A stretch of 8,694 nucleotides of DNA from UBA6168 sp964442355. GTDB taxonomy: Bacteria; Bacteroidota; Bacteroidia; Chitinophagales; Saprospiraceae. Shown here piece by piece: positions 1-6,602 of this stretch; position 1 is the stretch's first letter, and each line of letters opens with the position of its first letter. The stretch is from the NCBI GenBank assembly GCA_964442355.1, contig CAYTZS010000217.1, positions 1 through 8,694 on the forward strand. The letters run 5' to 3'. Both the position numbers and the translations under genes were made by a program. The notes under the pieces are model-generated. The model had not been told where the DNA came from. It saw nothing but the letters and a program-made list of their open reading frames with translations, and ran no database searches.

Positions 1-348
1 GTTGGCACCAAATTGTGAGCTGCCGATTTGAGCATCGCCTGCTACATCATTGTTGAAAACCAGTCCGTAACCGAGGTAGGCTTTTTTGCCAAAAATTTTA
101 TGGTTCAGTCTTGAGTCAAATGCCGCTGACAGCGTTCGATAGTCAACTGGCACCGACGACCACTGGCTTCGGTAGTTTGCCAAAAAGCGTACGTCGCCGC
201 CGAAAATGCCTGTCAGCGCTGGGTTCAGGTTGGCAGGTGAGTTGTTAAATTGCGAAAAGTGGATGTCCTGCCCCAAAGCAGCAAAGGAGTTTGTGCAGAG
301 TAAAACAATGACTAGCCAACAACCGATACTTTTAAATTCAAATTTCAT
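1..348 (-). CDS. Type IX secretion system membrane protein, PorP/SprF family (5' part only)
   Basis: Reading the minus strand from an ATG at 348-346 gives 116 uninterrupted codons that run off the left edge, so only the N-terminal third or so of a protein usually around 300-350 residues is present. It opens with a basic start and a hydrophobic stretch (WLVIVLLCTNSFAALG, residues 11-26), a Sec signal peptide. The mature part begins QDIHFSQFNNSPANLNPALT and continues through FGGDVRFLANYRSQWSSVP (about residues 49-67). These are the hallmark opening motifs of the PorP/SprF family, predicted outer-membrane beta-barrels that assist T9SS secretion or surface attachment; SprF is needed for SprB export in Flavobacterium johnsoniae. 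The gene is divergent from coaE. The family call is strong; the substrate is unknown. The large T9SS-type protein starting at 1278 is the obvious candidate nearby, but its sorting domain is type A, which does not usually depend on SprF. Confidence 0.9.
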   Translation of the reverse strand, partial: MKFEFKSIGCWLVIVLLCTNSFAALGQDIHFSQFNNSPANLNPALTGIFGGDVRFLANYRSQWSSVPVDYRTLSAAFDSRLNHKIFGKKAYLGYGLVFNNDVAGDAQIGSSQFGAN

Positions 349-368
349 AAAACGGGTTTTATCGCAGA

Positions 369-392
369 ACTTGCACCCAAGTTACCGCAAGT
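369..392. repeat. Small inverted repeat in the divergent porP/coaE spacer
   Basis: ACTTGC (369-374) and GCAAGT (387-392) are perfect inverted copies 12 bases apart. A further CAAGT at 378-382 can pair with the left arm instead. The element sits between two divergent start codons (348 minus, 423 plus), where an operator or an mRNA leader hairpin could lie. No convincing TAnnTTTG promoter was found on either strand of this spacer. A six-base repeat can occur by chance, so a function is only a possibility. Confidence 0.25.
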
Positions 393-422
393 GTTCATTT
401 TAGGAAAATTTGCCACCATTTT

Positions 423-1064
423 ATGTCGGAAAACAAGCAAATATCGTCAGCCTCCAAGTCACCGCTCAAGGTTGGTGTCACAGGTGGGATTGGCAGTGGG
501 AAAACAACTGTTTGTCACATTTTTGAGCAGTTGGGCATCCCTGTTTATTACGCCGACGAGCGTGCCAAGTCACTCATACTCCAAGACGAAGAGCTTGTTG
601 GTCAGGTGAAGAAGCTGTTTGGAGCTCAGGCTTATCTGGAAGATGGGACGCTCAATCGGAAGATGATTGCAGGCATCGTTTTTCAAGACCCTGAAATGCT
701 CGAAAAACTCAATGCCATAGTTCACCCAGCAGTTCTGAAAGATGGTGAGTGGTGGCACAAACGCCAACATGATGTACCTTATACTTTGAAGGAATCGGCT
801 ATTTTGTTTGAAATTGGCAGTCAGGTTTTTTACGACAAAACCATCATGGTTTATGCCCCAAAAGATGTCCGATTGCAGCGTGTAATGCAACGTGATGGAG
901 CTTCAATGGAAGCAGTCGAAGCTAGAATGGCTATGCAAATGGAGGATGGGCGAAAAATGCAACTGGCTGATTTCGTGATAGTTAATGATGGAGTACGACT
1001 GATTTTACCACAAGTGGTGGACATTCATCACCAATTGGTTGCTGTTTTTGAAAGCCAAGCGTAA
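423..1064 (+). CDS. coaE: Dephospho-CoA kinase
   Basis: This cytoplasmic enzyme phosphorylates the 3'-hydroxyl of dephospho-CoA with ATP, the last step of coenzyme A synthesis. The 213-residue product has the usual family length (about 195-215). The P-loop is GGIGSGKTT at residues 21-29, followed by PVYYADERAK (40-49), whose D45 lies where the family has its conserved catalytic aspartate. NAIVHPAV, the typical CoaE 'HP' motif, and SAILFEIG, matching the family's LLFE segment, follow. The lid and adenine-binding part is represented by RVMQRDG and the R-x-x-x-Q run near MAMQME. The ATG at 423 gives about 13 extra residues before the first beta strand; it is the only upstream ATG in frame, so it is kept although the true start might be later. 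It stands alone between a divergent gene and a long spacer, so it is probably its own transcript. Confidence 0.95.
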   Translation: MSENKQISSASKSPLKVGVTGGIGSGKTTVCHIFEQLGIPVYYADERAKSLILQDEELVGQVKKLFGAQAYLEDGTLNRKMIAGIVFQDPEMLEKLNAIVHPAVLKDGEWWHKRQHDVPYTLKESAILFEIGSQVFYDKTIMVYAPKDVRLQRVMQRDGASMEAVEARMAMQMEDGRKMQLADFVIVNDGVRLILPQVVDIHHQLVAVFESQA

Positions 1065-1277
1065 AACTTTTTTCACGATACACATGAATTATTTTTCTAA
1101 ATGGTACAGTTTTTGACCAACCTCCAAGTAACAGCCCAAAAATAATGGGCCGATGAAGCAAAAAACAACCTGCCGGCGCAAAAAAATCTTACATTTCCTA
1201 TAAATTCCTGCCGGGGACAAGCACTCATAAATTGAATTTCCCTCCTAGTTTCCTGTCTGTAACTATTTATTGATTGG
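1065..1277. other. Spacer between coaE and the giant protein gene
   Basis: These 213 bases contain no credible gene. A five-base hairpin, GCCCA at 1134-1138 with TGGGC at 1146-1150, is present but has no T-run after it on either strand, so it is not a standard terminator. CCTGCCGG occurs twice (near 1169-1176 and 1208-1215). TACATTTC at 1190-1197 is one base from the Bacteroidota -7 consensus TAnnTTTG, but no upstream -33 TTTG is seen. A promoter for the gene at 1278 presumably lies here, but I cannot place it securely. Confidence 0.4.
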
Positions 1278-4200
1278 ATGAAAATGTCCGACGTTCAATC
1301 GTCGTGGTTTTCATTGTTTTTTGTATTGAAAAAGACGACTATGCGAGTGCTTCACTTCCGTCCTTGGTGTGATTCCATTATTAACACCGCTGTTTCAACC
1401 TTCGACAGTAGAAGGCTGAAATCCAAAGCGACCTTGGCGATATTGTTTGCCTTGCTTTCGCTACCAATTTCGATGGCCATTGCCAATGAGCCGTCGTCTC
1501 CAAACCTCACCGCTTGCGACAATGTGACCAACGGCGGCTCCATTGCTGGTGATGAGTTCGGTTGTCCAAACCCGACTTGGGATCCCTCTATTATCACCAG
1601 CGTTGTGCTGCCAAGTGGTGGTTCAGGTGCCTTGGAGTATATTTGGATGTACACAACTGGCGACCCAACCATCCCAGTTTCACAGTGGAGTCCAATACCC
1701 GGCTCCAACACCCCAAGCTACGACCCAGGGCCGATTTCAGTTACAACCTATTATCGGCGCTGTTCGAGGCGGGCAGGCTGCTTTGAGTATGTTGGTGAAA
1801 CTAACATCGTTGTCAAAGAGGCAATCTGTTGCGATAACGTGACGGACGGAGGCACAATTCAAGCAGACCAAATGGCTTGCCAGTCGCCTTTCGATCCTGT
1901 TGAGCTTACCAGCGTTACGCCACCAACTGGCGGAAGCAATGCCCTTGAATATCAATGGGTTGTGAGTACAACTGGAACAGCATACTCTCCCACAAACACA
2001 GATTGGACGTTTATTGCTGGTGCAGACAGCGAGTCCTACGACCCTGCTTCGCTCAACCAAACGACCTATTTTATCCGCCTCGCTCGCAGGCATGGATGTT
2101 TGGACTTTGATGGCATTTCCAACATGGTTGCAATCAACGTTTCCGACGACCTAGCTGCTACGGCAGAACCTGATGCGGTTGCTTGTTTTGGTGGCAACGA
2201 TGGCTCCATCAACCTCACGCCCACTGGAGGTGCAGCACCATACAGTTACCTCTGGTCAGGAAATGCTGGTACCTCACAAGACCCACAAAACCTATCCGCA
2301 GGTACATACACGGTTACGCTTACCGATGCGAACGGCTGTACAACTACGACCAGTGCAATCGTACTGGACGGGGTGCAAATCACTTTGACTGCAACTGCCA
2401 CCGACGAAAGCTGCAATGGCGCCGAAAATGGTGCAGCCAGTGTAAATAGTCCGAGCGGTGGGACAGCTCCATATAGTTTGGTTTGGAGCACCACGCCTGC
2501 TCAAACCACCTCGTCAATCGCTGACTTGGCTCCAGGCACCTACACCGTCACTGTCACCGATTCGCTTGGTTGTACCGCTACTGCATCAGCGACAGTGGAT
2601 GCTGGGCCTCCAATTGACGTGACATTGGCATCAACTGACGTGATTTGTTTTGGGAAAAACGAAGGCACGGCCTCCATCTTTAGCATTGTCAACGGCTCAG
2701 GTAACTACACCTACCTTTGGAGCATTGGCGGACAAACTACTGCGACCATCAGCAACCTTTTCGCTGGCACTTACACGGTGACGGTAAGTGATACACAAGG
2801 CTGCTCTGGCACTGCATCGGCAACCATTGCCGACGGACCGCAGATTTTTCCGAATATTTCGGCAGTGGATGCCACCTGCAACTATTCAACAGATGGCTCG
2901 GCCTCGGTGGCAGCCACTGGCGGCGTTTCACCGTACACATATCTTTGGGACGACCCGGCAGCGCAAACCACCGCCACGGCAAACAACCTCGTGGCAGGCA
3001 CTTACACTGTTACCATCACGGATGCCAACGGTTGTTCAACCACAGCAACTGAAACCGTTGAAGCACCTATCCCGGCGGATGTGGTTATTTCAGGTACAAA
3101 CCTGAGTTGTTTTAATGGTCAAGATGGAACCGTTTCTGTAACTATTTCTAATGGAAATCCTGCTGTTTACAACTACATCTGGGATGACCCGGCAGCATCT
3201 ACAACTCCAACAGTCACGGGTCTTTTGGCAGGTACTTATGGCGTGACGGTTTCGGATAATAATGGCTGCCTCGTTACGGAATCAATCACGATTACCCAGC
3301 CGACGCAACTTGTTATTTCGATGGATTCGGAGGATGCCACTTGCGGCAACGGCAGCGATGGTAGCGTTACTGTGACAGCTTCTGGTGGTACGCCATTGCC
3401 GAACGGCGACTACAATTACCAGTGGACTGCTAACAACAGCCCCAACGTCAGCTCGCTGGACGACGTGTCGCCCGGCAACTACACAGTGACAGTTTCAGAT
3501 GCGAATGGCTGTACTGCTGTTGGGACGGCAACAATTGGTGCCCCGCCAGTGCTCACGGCCAGTTTGACAATCAACAATATAACTTGCAACGGTCTTGCCA
3601 ATGGGCAAATGTCCGTCACGGCGGCTGGGGGTATTTTGCCATATACCTACGCTTGGGCCAATAACGGTGCTACTGGCACGTCCATCAACAACCTTGCCCC
3701 GGGCAACTACGCCGTAGTCGTTGCAGATTCCGTTGGCTGTACTGCATTTGCATCGGGCACAATTACGGAGCCTGCTGCATTGGCAGTGACCACCCAAAAA
3801 TTTGACGTGGTTTGTGTGACCGACACTGACGGTTCGGCTGTTGCCTTGCCATCGGGCGGCACAGCGCCTTACACTTATGCTTGGTCTAGTGGTCAAACAT
3901 CGGCCAGCATTGCCAACTTAGGCGTGGGCAATTACTTTGTGACCGTTACTGATGCCAATGGTTGCTCACAGGCTACCTTGGTCCAAATCATTTCAACCAC
4001 GACTTTAGCTGTTTCTACTACCAAAATTGATGCTACCTGTTTTACGAGCACCGATGGCGCTGCCACGGCAGTTGTCACGGGTGGCACGGCACCGTTCAGC
4101 TATATTTGGAGCAATGGTGTCACCGTAGCTGCCAATACGAATTTGGGCGCTGGCACTTACGGAGTCACCGTGACCGATGCAGATGGTTGCTTGGTTTCTA

Positions 4201-6314
4201 GCTCCGCAACGGTGGCCTCACCATCACAATTAGTTGGCACTGCAACCGTGGCATCGCCCATCACAACCTACGGTGGCAGCAACGGGTCTGTGACAGTTTC
4301 GCCGACAGGCGGCGTTGCACCTTACACGGTTGTTTGGGGCAATGGCAGCACTGCAAATACGCTCACTGGGCTTTCAGCCGGTGCGTACAGCGTCACGACT
4401 ACTGATGCAAATGGTTGCACAACCTCATCGGCAGTGAACCTGACGAACCCCTCCAAAATCGGCAATTTCGTTTGGCACGACCTCAACCAAAATGGCATAC
4501 AGGACGCAGGCGAGCCTGGCTTGGCCAACGTGAAGTTGCACCTAATTGGTGCAACATCGACAGGCACACAGATTCATTACACCACTTTTTCTGACACCAC
4601 AGGCAACTATGCCTTCGATGGCCTAGCTGCCGGAACCTACCAAGTGAAAGTGGACTTGCCAGCTATTCACGTCTTCTCGCCAGCCAACATCGGCAACGAC
4701 CTCTTGGACAGCGACATCAATCATGCAGATAGCTCCACGATTGTGTTCAACCTAGCAATCGGCAACTACGAAAGCCGTTGGGACGTGGGTCTGATTGAAC
4801 TGGACGAGAAAATCAACATCGGCGATTACGTTTGGCAGGATGTTGACAAGGATGGTATTCAAGACCAATTCGAACAAGGTATTGCCAATTACACAGTCCG
4901 GCTTTATAGCATGCCAAGCAATACATTGTTGCAAACCAAAACAACCAATACAAGTGGTAAATACCTTTTCACAGATGTGTACCCTGGTTTGTACCAAGTT
5001 GAGTTTGCGGTAGCTAATTTGCCCAACGGACAATTCTATTCGCCTCAAAACCAAGGTTCTAACGACAATGTGGACAGTGACCCCGACCCAGTAACGGGCC
5101 GCACGGCAACCTTCCAGGTTTTTCCATACACCGTTGACAACCTGACGATTGACGCTGGTGTGTACAAGGAATGCGACAACGTGACCGACGGTGGTCTAAT
5201 CGGCTACAACGAAGCACTTTGCGGAATCGGTGCCGACCCTGCTGAAATCGTCAACCTGACCTTGCCATCTGGTGGCTTTGGTGTGCTTGAATACCTGTGG
5301 TTGAAGAGCACCGTGGCAATTTACAACGGACCTGGTGACCCTAACTGGACGCCAATACCAAACTCGAATTCACCAAGCTACGACCCAGGCCCGATAAACC
5401 AGTCAACCTACTACATCCGTTGCTCTCGCCGGCAGGGATGCTCAGATTATCCTGCTGAATCCAACATTGTTGCGAAAACCATCACGCCGAATCCGCTGGC
5501 GCAAATCATAGATGCTCCGGTAAGTATTTGCCATAACACTGGCGACCGCTTTGAGGCGGCAATCGCTGGTGGCGGTGCGACCTACTACTGGGAGTTTGGC
5601 GATGGTGCGAACCCCGCAAATGCCAGCTCAAGGGTCGTCAACCCGGTTTCTTGGTCAACACCCGGCACTAAAACCGTGACACTGACCGTGACCCGCTTTG
5701 GCTGCTCTGTGACGGTGACGATGCAAGTATTGGTCAATCTTTGCGGTGACCCGTTGATTGTCATTTTCGATGACGTGTCGGCTGAACTTGACGGTGAGGT
5801 GGCAAATATTCGCTGGAAAGTTTCAGGTGCTGTGCCGACGGCTTCCACGTTCTTCTTCGTGCAGCGTTCGGAGGATGGGGCAGCATTTGAAAATCTCAAT
5901 GTTGTGTCTGGCACGGCTCACGATGCCAACGGTGTGTTCCAGTTCGTGGACGAACAATTGCGTTTGGGCGAGAACATTTACCGCATCGTTTGCCGACAGG
6001 ACGGAAGTTCAGACCCCGATGGAATCTCACCGACTGCTAGTGTTTTCTACCAGCCAGCTGGGGTAATGCCCATCCAACTTTACCCAAACCCGACTCTTGG
6101 GAAAGTGACGGTTGAGTTTGTGAGACAGTCCTCCAATTTGTCCAACATTGAAGTTTGGAATACTTACGGGCGGCTCATGCAATCAATCGAAGTGCCTGCC
6201 ATGACTGAAAAAGTTGAATTGGATTTGAGTGGCTTGGCACTTGGCGTTTACTGGGTGCGCATCCAGTCCGACAATGTTCGGGAGCAAATCGTGAAAGTTG
6301 TTAAATCGGAATAA
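1278..6314 (+). CDS. Giant secreted protein with SprB-type repeats, SdrD B-like domains, PKD-like domain and T9SS type A sorting domain
   Basis: The 1678-residue product is an adhesin-like surface or secreted protein. Order: a long basic N-terminus with a signal peptide core at residues 51-69 (likely cleavage after AIA-69); two copies of a cysteine-containing module (79-181 and 184-288); ten SprB-type repeats (about 293-1058); two SdrD B-like domains (1060-1174, 1178-1297), each opening with a Ca2+-site-like motif (DLNQNGIQD 1068-1076, DVDKDGIQD 1188-1196); a third copy of the module (1299-1402); a PKD-like domain with YYWEFGDG (1436-1443); a beta domain (about 1490-1592); and a type A T9SS C-terminal domain (about 1597-1678) with LYPNP and GVYWVRI. 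Sec export followed by T9SS translocation is expected. SprB in F. johnsoniae is a gliding adhesin, but repeat similarity alone does not prove motility. ATGs at 1278, 1284 and 1341 are all possible starts; 1341 gives a more normal N-region. No catalytic domain was recognised. Confidence 0.9.
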   Translation: MKMSDVQSSWFSLFFVLKKTTMRVLHFRPWCDSIINTAVSTFDSRRLKSKATLAILFALLSLPISMAIANEPSSPNLTACDNVTNGGSIAGDEFGCPNPTWDPSIITSVVLPSGGSGALEYIWMYTTGDPTIPVSQWSPIPGSNTPSYDPGPISVTTYYRRCSRRAGCFEYVGETNIVVKEAICCDNVTDGGTIQADQMACQSPFDPVELTSVTPPTGGSNALEYQWVVSTTGTAYSPTNTDWTFIAGADSESYDPASLNQTTYFIRLARRHGCLDFDGISNMVAINVSDDLAATAEPDAVACFGGNDGSINLTPTGGAAPYSYLWSGNAGTSQDPQNLSAGTYTVTLTDANGCTTTTSAIVLDGVQITLTATATDESCNGAENGAASVNSPSGGTAPYSLVWSTTPAQTTSSIADLAPGTYTVTVTDSLGCTATASATVDAGPPIDVTLASTDVICFGKNEGTASIFSIVNGSGNYTYLWSIGGQTTATISNLFAGTYTVTVSDTQGCSGTASATIADGPQIFPNISAVDATCNYSTDGSASVAATGGVSPYTYLWDDPAAQTTATANNLVAGTYTVTITDANGCSTTATETVEAPIPADVVISGTNLSCFNGQDGTVSVTISNGNPAVYNYIWDDPAASTTPTVTGLLAGTYGVTVSDNNGCLVTESITITQPTQLVISMDSEDATCGNGSDGSVTVTASGGTPLPNGDYNYQWTANNSPNVSSLDDVSPGNYTVTVSDANGCTAVGTATIGAPPVLTASLTINNITCNGLANGQMSVTAAGGILPYTYAWANNGATGTSINNLAPGNYAVVVADSVGCTAFASGTITEPAALAVTTQKFDVVCVTDTDGSAVALPSGGTAPYTYAWSSGQTSASIANLGVGNYFVTVTDANGCSQATLVQIISTTTLAVSTTKIDATCFTSTDGAATAVVTGGTAPFSYIWSNGVTVAANTNLGAGTYGVTVTDADGCLVSSSATVASPSQLVGTATVASPITTYGGSNGSVTVSPTGGVAPYTVVWGNGSTANTLTGLSAGAYSVTTTDANGCTTSSAVNLTNPSKIGNFVWHDLNQNGIQDAGEPGLANVKLHLIGATSTGTQIHYTTFSDTTGNYAFDGLAAGTYQVKVDLPAIHVFSPANIGNDLLDSDINHADSSTIVFNLAIGNYESRWDVGLIELDEKINIGDYVWQDVDKDGIQDQFEQGIANYTVRLYSMPSNTLLQTKTTNTSGKYLFTDVYPGLYQVEFAVANLPNGQFYSPQNQGSNDNVDSDPDPVTGRTATFQVFPYTVDNLTIDAGVYKECDNVTDGGLIGYNEALCGIGADPAEIVNLTLPSGGFGVLEYLWLKSTVAIYNGPGDPNWTPIPNSNSPSYDPGPINQSTYYIRCSRRQGCSDYPAESNIVAKTITPNPLAQIIDAPVSICHNTGDRFEAAIAGGGATYYWEFGDGANPANASSRVVNPVSWSTPGTKTVTLTVTRFGCSVTVTMQVLVNLCGDPLIVIFDDVSAELDGEVANIRWKVSGAVPTASTFFFVQRSEDGAAFENLNVVSGTAHDANGVFQFVDEQLRLGENIYRIVCRQDGSSDPDGISPTASVFYQPAGVMPIQLYPNPTLGKVTVEFVRQSSNLSNIEVWNTYGRLMQSIEVPAMTEKVELDLSGLALGVYWVRIQSDNVREQIVKVVKSE
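1512..1820 (+). repeat. Cysteine-containing 'CDNVT' module, copy A
   Basis: Residues 79-181 of the giant protein form the first of three copies of a roughly 103-residue module. Its signature runs CDNVTNGG, then a GGSGALEYIW core, PSYDPGPI, TYYRRCSRRAGC and a closing NIVV strand. Four cysteines (C80, C96, C162, C168) suggest two disulfides in an exported beta-sandwich. At DNA level, a 17-base stretch (1713-1729) is identical to one in copy C (5373-5389), which fits duplication from a common ancestor. I do not know a named Pfam family for this module, although similar CDNVT/YDPG/RCAR modules are familiar from other Bacteroidota surface proteins. Confidence 0.85.
1827..2141 (+). repeat. 'CDNVT' module, copy B (divergent cysteines)
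   Basis: Residues 184-288 repeat copy A almost directly, with CDNVTDGG, GGSNALEYQW, ESYDPASL and TTYFIRLARRHGC. It is the most divergent copy: the third cysteine is replaced by L268 while C185, C201 and C274 remain, and an extra cysteine (C184) directly precedes C185. It links directly to the first SprB-type repeat. Confidence 0.8.
2154..4451 (+). repeat. Ten tandem SprB-type repeats (about 73-81 residues each)
   Basis: Residues 293-1058 divide into ten units starting near 293, 366, 445, 521, 598, 676, 757, 833, 906 and 983. Each follows one plan: a strand ending in a cysteine (ATC, VCF, LSC), N-G-x-x-D-G-S/T, a GGTAPYTYxW core, an asparagine/leucine turn, AGTYTVTVTDANGC, then a strand with A/T repeats and a P or G boundary. 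Two cysteines per unit suggest one disulfide in each Ig-like fold; unit ten has Y998 instead of the first. Units four and five share WDDPAA and similar DNA (near 2948 and 3181). The repeats are clearly diverged, so this is an old array rather than a recently expanded one. Confidence 0.88.
4455..5168 (+). other. Two SdrD B-like domains
   Basis: Residues 1060-1174 and 1178-1297 each begin IG(N/D)(F/Y)VW followed by a D-x-N/D-x-N/D-G-x-x-D loop (1068-1076; 1188-1196), then an E-x-G-(L/I)-A-N strand, a G-x-Y-x-F segment, a G-x-Y-Q-V strand and an N-D/N-x-D-S-D motif before a final V-G-L or A-G-V strand. This is the layout of SdrD B-like (prealbumin-fold) stalk domains, where the acidic loops bind calcium and stiffen the rod. 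They separate the SprB array from the third CDNVT module. Confidence 0.85.
5172..5483 (+). repeat. 'CDNVT' module, copy C
   Basis: Residues 1299-1402 form the third copy, about 1010 residues after copy B. CDNVTDGG, GGFGVLEYLW, PSYDPGPI and TYYIRCSRRQGC align with copy A, and the four cysteines (C1299, C1315, C1382, C1388) keep copy A's spacing closely. It is nearer to copy A than to copy B. Its position after the SdrD-like domains means the same module brackets the repeat region. Confidence 0.85.
5487..5741 (+). other. PKD-like domain
   Basis: Residues 1404-1488 show the PKD pattern: a small strand with a cysteine (C1418), then YYWEFGDG (1436-1443), then NP, a W/TPGTKTVTLTV strand and an F-G-C turn. 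PKD domains are Ig-like spacers in secreted bacterial proteins. It lies just before the linker domain that leads to the T9SS signal. Confidence 0.75.
6066..6311 (+). other. T9SS type A C-terminal sorting domain
   Basis: The last 82 residues (1597-1678) match the Por secretion system C-terminal signal: LYPNP at 1601-1605, G-K-V-T-V-E-F, N-T-Y-G-R-L, L-D-L-S-G-L, GVYWVRI at 1656-1662 and a terminal basic strand ending VKVVKSE. This domain directs T9SS passage across the outer membrane and is normally removed by PorU, with the protein either released or attached to lipopolysaccharide. Type A is distinct from the type B domain of F. johnsoniae SprB. Confidence 0.9.
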
Positions 6315-6430
6315 GGTTTTTGGGTTTGACGATTAATGGAGCTTTCCTCGAAACATCAACCCTCATAAACCTGAAACCAATTGCCAATCAATCTCCATAG
6401 TTTTTTCAATACATAGTTATTAAAAATTGG

Positions 6431-6460
6431 CGGGTCGCCTTCAAGGGCGGCCCGTTTTTT
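6431..6460 (+). terminator. Rho-independent terminator downstream of the giant protein gene
   Basis: CGGGTCGCC (6431-6439) pairs with GGCGGCCCG (6446-6454) in a nine-base stem with one G-T wobble and a six-base loop, immediately followed by six Ts (6455-6460). An A-run precedes it (6422-6426), so it could work weakly in the other direction too. It lies about 115 bases after the stop codon at 6312-6314 and just before the next promoter, separating the adhesin transcript from the sugar-nucleotide genes. Confidence 0.9.
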
Positions 6461-6473
6461 CCAATTATTTCGA

Positions 6474-6498
6474 TTTGAGAAAAAACAGGCTATCTTTG
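6474..6498 (+). promoter_or_regulatory. Bacteroidota-type promoter for the sugar-nucleotide genes
   Basis: TATCTTTG at 6491-6498 is an exact match to the Bacteroidota -7 box TAnnTTTG, followed by CA. A TTTG at 6474-6477 could be the -33 element, but the 13-base gap is shorter than the usual 17-23, so that half is weak. Transcription would begin near 6503-6506, leaving a leader of about 100 bases before the TTG start at 6603. Confidence 0.65.
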
Positions 6499-6602
6499 CA
6501 CACCTAAAATCTCCCCTGCTATTGACAAATTATTGACCCAAAGGTGCGTGGAGCTGTCTCCTTCCCAACTTCCCACCGAGCATCCATCAAAAACTTAAGA
6601 CC

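Noticed and set aside
1134..1150. GCCCA/TGGGC hairpin after coaE as a terminator
   Set aside because: The stem is only five bases and no T-run follows it on either strand.
1190..1197. TACATTTC as the -7 promoter box of the giant protein gene
   Set aside because: It differs from TAnnTTTG at the final G and has no suitable upstream TTTG, so it is mentioned only as a weak candidate.
3495..3896. 133-codon open frame on the minus strand inside the repeat region
   Set aside because: It lies antisense to clear SprB-type repeats, has a composition dictated by the sense strand and resembles no known family; other opposite-strand or shifted frames in the window are the same kind of shadow.
2154..4451. 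Tandem array as a CRISPR or recent DNA satellite
   Set aside because: The periodicity is about 220-245 bases, in frame, with diverged DNA but conserved protein motifs; there are no short identical repeats with unique spacers.
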